A stretch of 64,000 nt of DNA from Liriodendron chinense. Taxonomy: Eukaryota; Streptophyta; Magnoliopsida; Magnoliales; Magnoliaceae. The stretch spans positions 1-64,000 of the forward strand of contig ML058372.1 in assembly GCA_003013855.2 (NCBI GenBank), given 5' to 3'. Numbering within the stretch: the stretch's first letter is position 1; every line of letters begins with the position of its first letter. Shown here piece after piece: positions 56,046 to 64,000 of this stretch. The translations under genes were made by a program, and so were the position numbers. The notes under the pieces are model-generated. The model was not told the DNA's origin. It saw only the letters and a program-made list of their open reading frames with translations, and did not search any database.

Positions 56046-56250
56046 ATGCATCCACCATGGTACGCTGACATAGCCAATTATCTTTCCACAGGTGCGATGC
56101 CGATTCATTGGACTACGCAGGACAAACGAAAATTTCTAAGGGAAGTGTGCAAATTTTTCTGGGATGAACCTTTACTGTTTAAATATTGCCCAGACCAAAT
56201 TATTAGGAGATGTGTCCCTGATGATGAACATAATTCCGTCATCTCCTTTT
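56046..56250 (+). pseudogene. G2 segment before the integrase zinc finger, truncated
   Basis: YADIANYLSTGAMPIHW, then FFWDEPLLFKYCPDQIIRRC, the region between RNase H and the integrase HHCC finger in Athila. The reading frame runs into LTR F1 at 56251, so the integrase is interrupted and its remainder should lie right of the F array. The block FFWDEPLLFKYCP is the counterpart of YWEDPFLINHCP in the A ORF. Confidence 0.75.
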
Positions 56251-58164
56251 TGTTCACTCGCCTCAAGTGCAAGGCTGCGATGTAGTAATAAAGCTCGGTA
56301 AGACCGAGGTCGATCCACAGGGAAAGAAGTAAACAATTCCAAGTACTCTAATAACTATAATCTGAGAAGTTTAAGAAAGTAGTTTTTCACATCAAATAGA
56401 AAAATCTGAAATTAAAAAGAACTAGAGCATCAAGGATCCACTTGTAGTAGTCCAATGCCAATCCATTCATCCAAGTACAACACAATTAGAATCAAAGTCC
56501 TATCTCTCATCTAATTGGAAAATATAACACTCAAGCACAAACAGTCCCTCTTAAATCTGGAAATCAGATTTCTAGTTCTAATGAAGCACATAGAACTTAA
56601 ACTTGTAGCCTTCGGAGTAACAGCCATGCCTATGGACTATGGCATGCTCAAGGGTTACTACAATTCGAATTCAAACAACCCAATCATGGTAATCTCAGAG
56701 AATTGCAAGGAACTCATGTTCGGAGCACACAAACTCTCACAAAACTTCTAAAAAACCAAACTTTATTCAAACTAGAACTTGAAAATCCATAATTAAAGTA
56801 AAGGGTACTTGAAGTAAAAGAATTAAAGCATTGAAATCAACTACAAATTTCACCTCTAGCTCTAGCTAAGAGGTTAGCTAAGGAAAAACATATTAAAACT
56901 AGAACTAGAACTAAGAAAAGGAAGAAAAACTAGCTGTAGGAGGCTAGGTAGCCTCCTAGGACTTGAACTCCTTGCTTCCCACGTCCTTGCTTGATTTGGA
57001 ATAGAAGAGAGCACCTCCTTTTATAGTGCAGCAATAGTACAGCAACATAGCAGAATTTGTTTCACTTGGTACAGCTTAACCAATGGTCGGATTGCCTTCA
57101 AATTTGATTTGTAGCTTCCTTGTAATGTGATATTCCCCATAGATGATTTAGATTTCCAAGATTATCTTCTGAATGCGCCCACCAATCAGATCACCGACAG
57201 CCTCTCAAAATCACGCACTTCGGGTACCTTTAGAACCAGTCATCTTGCTTTTAACGCTCCGGAGTGTACAGATGTCGGATTGATCCCAAATTTTAAAATT
57301 TGGTAGAACACTTCCTCCACTACATGATAGACGGATTAGATTGTCCAAAACAATCCCAAAATGTGGTCCGAAAATTAGAACACTTAGGGCTTTTATAAAC
57401 TCTGCGCAGTTGGATCTTTCTGGATGGTCCATCTTTCTTCAACCGGTACGATCAAACCACACATCCTTTTGATATGAAACTTTTGTGGTTATTCATATAT
57501 GGATGTGGTCTAAAAGATGGTCAAAGTAGATTCTTCATCTCATCAATGATGGGTCACCTGGATCGGCCCAGAGTTGAACAGCGAAATCTGAAACTTTCTG
57601 GACAGTTCGTATTTTTTTGGCCACCACGATCAATCCGTAGCTCCGATCGACACGAAACCACTTGGGTTAGTTCGGCGTCGAGCTTTTCTTAGACATGGAT
57701 GTGTTGGATTTCCAAATATCATCAAGATGAGTCCAGAAAATTGGTTCGAAAAACCAAACACGGGAATAGCGTGCTGTTTGGAATCTAGAAGTGTAAAATT
57801 GCATGGCCGACCGGTCTTGACCGGTCTAGACCTGTCTGGTAGGTGTCCAGGGAGTGCAGCCGACCGATCTTGACCGGTCGGGCCTTCTTGGCCGACCGGT
57901 CTTGACCGGTCGGACCCAGTTTCTGCATTGTTTCTTCTTTCTTTTCTTCTCTCCTTCCTCTCTCTTTGCTTTCTTCTTTCTTTGGCCCACCTTGGGTCTT
58001 CATCCAAGGCTCCTAAATGTCTCTTCTTGGTCTCTAATTAGATGAAGTCTGCTCTCATTCCTACAATCACAAAACCTGCATTAGATGGGTCTTTTAAACA
58101 TTCAAACCATGCATATAATGTGATGTAATGGGCCATATCATGTATAAATTGGAGGTTCAACACA
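56251..58164 (-). repeat. LTR F1 (1914 bp)
   Basis: On the minus strand TGTGTTGAACC to GAGTGAACA. Three GACCGGTC dimers lie at 57804-57917, followed downstream by about 750 bp unlike any other LTR here, TATA box at 57018-57025 and R hairpin at 56853-56873 with one bulged base. It is inserted in the G2 polyprotein frame. Confidence 0.9.
57018..57025 (-). promoter_or_regulatory. TATA box of LTR F1
   Basis: TATAAAAG on the minus strand; the F2 counterpart is at 62073-62080. Confidence 0.7.
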
Positions 58165-58199
58165 CCCCCCAACCAGCTTTTTGCTAGTCCCGAGCAAAA
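58165..58199 (-). other. Terminal polypurine tract and hairpin (F1)
   Basis: On the minus strand the TTTTGCT/AGCAAAA stem (58179-58199) precedes GGTTGGGGGG directly next to the LTR. Confidence 0.75.
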
Positions 58200-59292
58200 C
58201 ATGCGTGAAACAAGTTCAAACCTCCAAAAACCAACTCTCCTTCAGAAACCATGTTTCTATCCATTCCAAGACATATAAGTATAAAATTTGGAAAAATTAG
58301 GTGATAGACATTAAAACCTTAAACTCTTAAAACATAATAAGTGTCCATATGAAATTCCCACTAATTGATTGATAAATAGAAGAACTCGAACAAATTCAAC
58401 CTAGTGTGCATAGTGAAAGTTCATCTCATGAGTTTCTAAGATTATCTTCTTCATAGACCAACTAAACTATAGATCTCAAGGTGTACAGAGCAACAACAAG
58501 CCAATGACAGGAATTTGCCTTACCGTCCTTCCGACGGCTTTCACACTACGTCCCATTTCCAGCTTTGGTTACGGGTAGACCATCCCCCGGTTGGTAATAG
58601 GTAGCCCTTTTCGGAATTTTCCACCATTTTTCCATCATTCCCAATTTCATCCTTTCTTTTCCTTTTTCTTTTAAATTAGATAGGATTTTTAAAAATCCAT
58701 ATCTTTCGTTATTTTCCCATGGACAAGGATGGACAAAATACCCCGGCTTGGTTTCTCAACACCTTTAAATTAAAGTCTAGCTAATTCACAAATCACATAA
58801 ACCTTTCAACTTATGAAAATCGTGTAATGTGAACTTGGTGTAAAGGTGTTCAAATTTTCTATCAATCACAACAATAGGGGAACTAACATATAAAACCATT
58901 ATGTTGGGAGAAATTCAAGACTTACAACATCACACACTTCGTATCTCCTTTTCTTATACTCATATCATCTCGAATGCATGAAAATAAGGTTTTCTAAAAG
59001 AGTTTTGAAGTTTTAGAAAATTGAAAAAAATTTGCGCATATAAGGCTCGAAATGTTGCATCATGCTAGATGAAGGATCTCATCTCACCCCCCAACCAAAA
59101 TCTTACATTGTCCTCAATGTAACAAGATATACAAAAAGCATGACATGAGAGCAATGAATTAAAACAAAGGAGAGTGAGAACGAGAATACCTGAGGTAGCA
59201 AGTTGATAAGTTGATCAATGCTAGCATCTTCCATTGTCTCGATGAGACTTATTCAATCCTAATTTCAGAAAAATAAATCCTAACCTACCTAC
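58200..59292 (-). other. Noncoding 3' part of F internal region
   Basis: No gene. The internal G-tract (59087-59096) and hairpin TTACATTG/CAATGTAA (59103-59122) are in the expected place. Collinear with 26383-27458. Confidence 0.8.
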
Positions 59293-60837
59293 CTATCTTT
59301 GATTAGTCCGATCGACTACATGATCAAATTTTTGCAGGATCTTCATGAATTTCAATAAATTTCTCATAAGGACCATCCAAAGTCCTGCTCGACAGTAAAC
59401 ATGTGTGCTTCTTATCATTGAAGTCCAATCGTATTTTACACCACATGCATAAAAGGAAGAGATAAGAGCAGCAAAAAGATATCTCCTCAAATTCTGATAT
59501 GGGTTATGATCGATAAAAAACGGGTCCTCCCAATCAGAATTTTCAATGGGCTGAAGGACCCATGATGGTGGAGAGACATTCATCGTATATTCTTCAGTTA
59601 GAGTTGTCTCCTCCACAATTTCAGAATTACATGGTGCTTCCACAAACAATGGTAAAGAGTGTAAAATAGTGGAATGGTGTTCTTCAGGCACCGACACCAT
59701 GTCTAACAAAATGTCCAACTCCTTAATCATCTCATCATCAAGATCATAAGATTGGGCCAAGCATTCCTCTAGGAAATCGAGATAGTTGGATGAAGGATCA
59801 TGATCTTGCTTGAGTGAGTGCAAAAATTCAGTTTCGATGGTGAGGGACTCTCCCTCCATGGAGTGGAATTCTTCCAAACTAGGTTCTCCATAACTAGTAT
59901 GAGGCACCAAGTCGGAAGTATGCAAGGCTTTAACAATCTCTTGAATAATGGGGTCGTTTGAATTTTTAAAGTGAGCCAAGCATTCGTCCAAACAATCTGA
60001 ATTTTCACTCATGGGAGTCTCATTCTCCACATTAAAATTAAACATGGCAAGTTGGTGGAGTGACTCAAAAATATCAACCTCGGCCATCTCTCTAGCATGC
60101 ATATCCTCTAGAGACTCATAATCATTATGCCCTTGGGAAAAAGAAACCATAGGTTCATAACCATTCACCAAACCCTCATTGTAGGCAACCCCACTACCAC
60201 TTTCAAATTTTATGGATTCCTCGGGTTCGTCAACCGTCATTGAAATCTCTTCATCATTAAGTTCAAAGCATCCAAAAGAGATAGTGGACTCACCATAATT
60301 GATGATGACATTGGGATCATCGAAATTAATCTCCTTTAAAAGTCTATCCATTAAATCCAAAGAAGGTGGGACTTGGGTAGCCCCATCCTCCTCATTAGAG
60401 GGGATTGATTCGATGCCCCCAATTTCGGGCTCAACGTCCTCATAAGATGGTGAGGAAGCTTGATTTAATTGTTCATCCACATACTCATTCCATATTTCCT
60501 CAAGCATTTGTGTAAACTTATCATCAAAAGAGGAAGACGTTTTAGGGTGATTGTTAATAACCATGGTTGGTTCCTCCCTTGAACAAGGAGAATGGTAGTG
60601 TTCCCAATTAAGACCGTACGCATTGTAGGATGAAAAGTTATATGATGGTTGATAGGCATATCCATATAAGTAATCACGCATTGTCTTAACCGGTTGGCTA
60701 CTATTCACCTGTTCCTTTTGTTGTTGCACACCTCCTACCATAACTGGTGGAACACTCATGTTATTTTCAATCCGGTAATCACGTAATGTTTTTCCCGAAT
60801 GATTATCCAATTTTGCTTCGTTCCGGTATTCCCCCAT
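59293..60837 (-). CDS. F-family compacted Gag-Pol-derived ORF (514 codons)
   Basis: Open from an internal ATG at 60837. The natural start, by comparison with B, is the ATG at 61040 (MYDWTNGAYKHLLEDE), but a one-base change near 60900 and a TGA near 60845 separate it, so the first ~67 codons are lost. It retains KTLRDYRIENNMSVPPV and KTMRDYLYGYAYQPSY units, an acidic middle, YEPMVSFSQ, ECLAHFKNSNDP and FLEECLAQ, then WEDPFFIDHNPYQNLRRY and CRAGLWMVLMRNLLK. No capsid core, knuckle or enzyme motif is present. Function is unknown; a particle or RNA-binding role with G2-type enzymes is inferred. Confidence 0.72.
   Translation of the reverse strand: MGEYRNEAKLDNHSGKTLRDYRIENNMSVPPVMVGGVQQQKEQVNSSQPVKTMRDYLYGYAYQPSYNFSSYNAYGLNWEHYHSPCSREEPTMVINNHPKTSSSFDDKFTQMLEEIWNEYVDEQLNQASSPSYEDVEPEIGGIESIPSNEEDGATQVPPSLDLMDRLLKEINFDDPNVIINYGESTISFGCFELNDEEISMTVDEPEESIKFESGSGVAYNEGLVNGYEPMVSFSQGHNDYESLEDMHAREMAEVDIFESLHQLAMFNFNVENETPMSENSDCLDECLAHFKNSNDPIIQEIVKALHTSDLVPHTSYGEPSLEEFHSMEGESLTIETEFLHSLKQDHDPSSNYLDFLEECLAQSYDLDDEMIKELDILLDMVSVPEEHHSTILHSLPLFVEAPCNSEIVEETTLTEEYTMNVSPPSWVLQPIENSDWEDPFFIDHNPYQNLRRYLFAALISSFYACGVKYDWTSMIRSTHVYCRAGLWMVLMRNLLKFMKILQKFDHVVDRTNQR
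59332..59390 (-). other. 59-nt conserved inverted-repeat segment (F)
   Basis: The same 59-nt span as in A and B. The 3' arm has changed at its end, leaving a GCAGGA/TCCTGC six-pair stem. Confidence 0.45.
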
Positions 60838-61281
60838 CGTCTTACGTCATGTCTCAATATGTGTATTGTTTTCATTAATGTAATCACGCATCGTCTTACA
60901 TGGGGGGTAGTGGAGGTTCTTTGAATCTCAGAAAAATACTCGTGCTTGGAGGGATCCCGATCACAATCAGTTTGGGTCCCCCAATCCGACGTCTCATCCT
61001 CCAAAAGATGCTTATATGCACCATTCGTCCAATCATACATGATGAAATGTTAAGAAATTGAAAACTACCCTAATCTAAAAAAAAGAACAAAAAGAAGGGA
61101 GATGGGGAGATGTTACCCAATAGAGTGAGATCTATGTCAGCAACAATGTCCTACAAAATCAAACAAAAAAGTGTTAGTTATCTGAAAAAAATCAAAAAAT
61201 CTACTTCTATAAAAACTGAAAATCCTACCTAACTACAACTACTTTATAGCTACTAGAACAATTAGAACCGTTTAACATTTT

Positions 61282-61299
61282 TCCCTGGCAGCGGCGCCA
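61282..61299 (-). other. Primer-binding site of F, tRNA-Asp type
   Basis: On the minus strand TGGCGCCGCTGCCAGGGA, two mismatches to the tRNA-Asp complement, 6 nt from LTR F2. Confidence 0.88.
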
Positions 61300-61305
61300 A
61301 AAACT

Positions 61306-63185
61306 TGTTCGCTCGCCTCAAGTGCAAGGCTGCGATGTAGTAATAAATCTCGGTAAGACCGAGGTCGATCCACAGGAAAAGAAGTAAACAATTCCAAGCA
61401 CTCTAATAACTAGAATCTAAGAAGTTTAAGAAAGTAGTTTTTTACATCAAATAGAAAAATCTGAAATTAAGAAGAACTAGAGCATCAAGGATCCACTTGT
61501 AGTAGTCCAATGCCAATCCATTCATCCAAGTACAACACAATTAGAATCAAAGTCCTATCTCTCATCTAATTGGAAAATATAACACTCAAGCACAAACAGT
61601 CCCTCTTAAATCTGGAAATCAGATTTCTAGTTCTAATGAAGCACATAGAACTTAAACTTGTAGCCTTCGGAGTAACAGCCATGCCTATGGACTATGGCAT
61701 GCTCAAGGGTTACTACAATTCGAATTAAAACAACCCAATCATGGTAATCTCAGAGAATTGCAAGGAACTCATGTCCGGAGCACACAAACTCTCATACAAC
61801 TTCTAAAAAACCAAACTTTATTCAAACTAGAACTTGAAAATCCATAATTAAAGTAAAGGGTACTTGAAGTAAAAGAATTAAAGCATTGAAAACAACTATA
61901 AATTTCACCTCTAGCTTTAGCTAAGAGGTTAGCTAGGGAAAAACATATTAAAACTAGAACTAGAATTAAGAAAAGAAAGAAAAACTAGCTGTAGGAGGCT
62001 AGGTAGCCTCCTAGGACTTGAACTCCTTGCTTCCCACGTCCTTGCTTGATTTGGAATAGAAGAGAGCACCTCCTTTTATAGTGCAGCAATAGTACAGCAA
62101 CATAGCAGAATTTGTTTCGCTTGGTACGGCTTAACCAATGGTCGGATTGCCTTCAAATTTGATTTGTAGCTTCCTTGTAATGTGATATTCCCCATAGATG
62201 ATTTAGATTTCCAAAATTATCTTCTGAATGGGCCCACCAATCAGATCACCGACCGCCTCTCAAAATCTCGCACTTCGGGTACCTTCAGAACCAGTCATCT
62301 TGCTTTCAACGCTCCGGAGTGTACAGATGTCGGATTGATCCCAAATTTTAAAATTTGGCAGAACAATCCTCCTCTACATGATAAAAGAATTAGATTGTCC
62401 AAAACAATCCCAAAATGTGGTCCGAAAATTAGAACACTTAGGGCTTTTATAAACTCTGCGCAGTTGGATCTTTCTGGATGGTCCATCTTTCTTCAACCGG
62501 TACGATCAAACCACACATCCTTTTGATATGAAACTTTTGTGGTTATTCATATATGGATGTGGTCTAAAAGATGGTCAAAGTAGATTCTTCATATCATCAA
62601 TGATGGGTCACCTGGACCGGCCTAGAGTTGAACAGCGAAATCTGAAACTTTCTGGACAGTTCGTATTGTTTTGGCCACCACGATCAATCTGTAGCTCCGA
62701 TCGACACGAAACCACTTGGGTTAGTTCGGCGTCGAGCTTCTCTTCGACATGGATTGTTGGATTTCCAAATATCATTAAGATGAGCCCAAAAAATTGGTCC
62801 GAAAAACCAAACATGGGAATAGCCTGCTGTTTAGAATCTGGAAGTGTAAAATTGCATAGCCGACCGGTCTTGACCGGTCTAGACCTATCTGGCAGGTGTC
62901 CAGGGAGTGCAGCCGACCGGTCTTGACCGGTCGGACCCAGTTTCTGCATTGTTTCTTCTTTCTTTTCTTCTCTCCTTCCTCTCTCTTTGCTTTCTTCTTT
63001 CTTTGGCCCACCTTGGGTCTTCATCTAAGGCTCCTAAATGTCTCTTCTTGGTCTCCAATTAGATGAAGTCTGCTCTCATTCCTACAAGCACAAAACCTGC
63101 ATTAGATAGGTCTTTTAAACATGCAAACCATGCATATAATGTGATGTAATGGGCCATATCATGTATAAATTGGAGGTTCAACACA
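61306..63185 (-). repeat. LTR F2 (1880 bp)
   Basis: Close to F1. It has two GACCGGTC dimers (62862-62935) instead of three, a clean 32-bp unit difference. TATA box 62073-62080; R hairpin 61908-61928. Confidence 0.9.
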
Positions 63186-64000
63186 CCCCCCAGCCAGCTT
63201 TTTGCTAGTCCCGAGCAAAACATGCGTGAAAAGTGTTCAAACCTCCAAAAACCAACTCTCCTTCAGAAACCATGTTTCTATCCATTCCAAGACATATAAG
63301 TATAAAATTTGGAAAAATTAGGTGATAGACATTAAAACCTTAAACTCTTAAAACATAATAAGTGTCCATATGAAATTCCCACTAATTGATTGATAAATAG
63401 AAGAACTCGAACAAATTCAACCTAGTGTGCATAGTGAAAGTTCATCTCATGAGTTTCTAGGATTATCTTATTCATAGATCAACTAAACTATAGATCTCAA
63501 GGTGTACAGAGCAACAACAAGCCAATGACAGGAATTTGCCTTACCGTCCTTCCGACGGCTTTCACACTACGTCCCATTTCCGGCTTTGGTTACGAGTAGA
63601 CCATCCCCCGGTTGGTAATAGGTAGCCCTTTTCAAAATTTTCCACCATTTTTCCATCATTCCCAATTTCATCCTTTCTTTTCCTTTTTCTTTTAAATTAG
63701 ATAGGATTTTTAAAAATCCATATCTTTCGTTATTTTCCCATGGACAAGGATGGACAAAATACCCCGGCTTGGTTTCTCAACACCTTTAAATTAAAGTCTA
63801 GCTAATCCACAAATCACATAAACCTTTCAACTTATGAAAATCGTGTAATGTGAACTTGGTGTAAAGGTGTTCAAATTTTCTATCAATCACAACAATAGGG
63901 GAACTAACATATAAAACCATTATGTTGGGAGAAATTCAAGACTTACAACATCACACACTTCGTATCTCCTTTTCTTATACTCATATCATCTCGAATGCAT
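63186..64000 (-). mobile_element. Second F internal region, 3' part
   Basis: G-tract, terminal hairpin (63200-63220) and noncoding DNA matching 58165-58980, continuing off the window. The ORF should appear within the next ~1.1 kb to the right. Confidence 0.85.

Larger units (their letters stand above)
50272..56250 (+). mobile_element. Athila-like element G2, 5' LTR to integrase start
   Basis: LTR, degenerate PBS, gag, protease, reverse transcriptase and RNase H in canonical Ty3/gypsy order, all plus strand. It is inserted in the C internal region and itself interrupted at 56251 by the F array. It is the only unit here with recognisable reverse transcriptase and is the likely enzyme source type for families A, B and F. 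Point stops and single-base frameshifts are present throughout, so this copy is dead but young. Confidence 0.85.
56251..64000 (-). mobile_element. Family F tandem array, reverse strand
   Basis: LTR F1, internal region with PBS and ORF, LTR F2, then a second internal region leaving the window, all on the minus strand. F2 is followed at once by a G-tract, hairpin and 3' noncoding DNA, so it acts as 3' LTR of the next unit and 5' LTR of the first. Internal size is about 3.14 kb. The internal region is close to B in sequence, but the LTRs differ in the middle of U3. Confidence 0.88.

Noticed and set aside
57060..57780. Genes in the F-specific U3 stretch on either strand
   Set aside because: Short open frames overlap on both strands, differ between F1 and F2, and show no domain.
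1..64000. tRNA or rRNA genes
   Set aside because: The tRNA-Asp and tRNA-iMet similarities are only 12-18 nt primer-binding sites next to LTRs; no cloverleaf or rRNA sequence was recognised.

Overview
The window is plant nuclear DNA made almost entirely of nested LTR retrotransposons. I see no intact host gene, no rRNA and no tRNA. Evidence for a flowering plant: tRNA-Asp and tRNA-iMet type primer-binding sites, Athila/Tat-type Ty3/gypsy and Ty1/copia protein motifs, a plant mobile domain (PMD) relic, and TATA-bearing LTRs of 1.4-3.2 kb. The species cannot be named from this sequence.

Layout, left to right. (1) 1-13284: family A, a tandem LTR-internal-LTR-internal-LTR array with a 6.23 kb period; both internals carry the same intact 527-codon ORF. 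(2) 13285-14181: reverse-strand C-type LTR fragment. (3) 14182-16410: older A LTR fragment. (4) 16411-16566 plus 22463-22780: remnant of a B internal region, split by a reverse-strand copia element (16567-22462) with a TTATA target duplication. (5) 22781-29087: B LTR-internal-LTR with a broken ORF. (6) 29089-30527: solo LTR G1. (7) 30528-47640: oldest layer, a decayed Tat-like element (Gag modules, protease, integrase end; no reverse transcriptase), a reverse-strand ORF, several tandem-repeat fields and a PMD pseudogene. (8) 47641-50271: reverse-strand C-type LTR and internal piece. (9) 50272-56250: Athila-like gag-pol element G2, the only one with reverse transcriptase and RNase H, recently decayed. 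(10) 56251-64000: reverse-strand family F LTR-internal-LTR-internal, running off the window.

How the parts relate. The A, B and F ORFs look like compacted Gag-Pol: short blocks matching the Gag N-terminus, the Gag end, the linker before protease, and the segment between RNase H and integrase of G2, with the enzymes removed. The motif KTLREYW..NN.Y.VPPV, present once in G2 Gag, is multiplied. These families probably depend on a G2-like partner. They share noncoding signals that look like conserved RNA structures: a hairpin 150-171 nt downstream of the TATA box, a U5 hairpin, a 59-nt inverted-repeat segment at the ORF end, and a hairpin plus GGTTGGGGGG module that occurs twice per internal region.

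The most unusual signal is in the LTR promoters. Clusters of short palindromes, either GACCGGTC dimers or CCGAT-TG-ATCGG, sit upstream of the TATA boxes and appear to have moved between two LTR backbones; the second also fills the LTR of the unrelated copia element.
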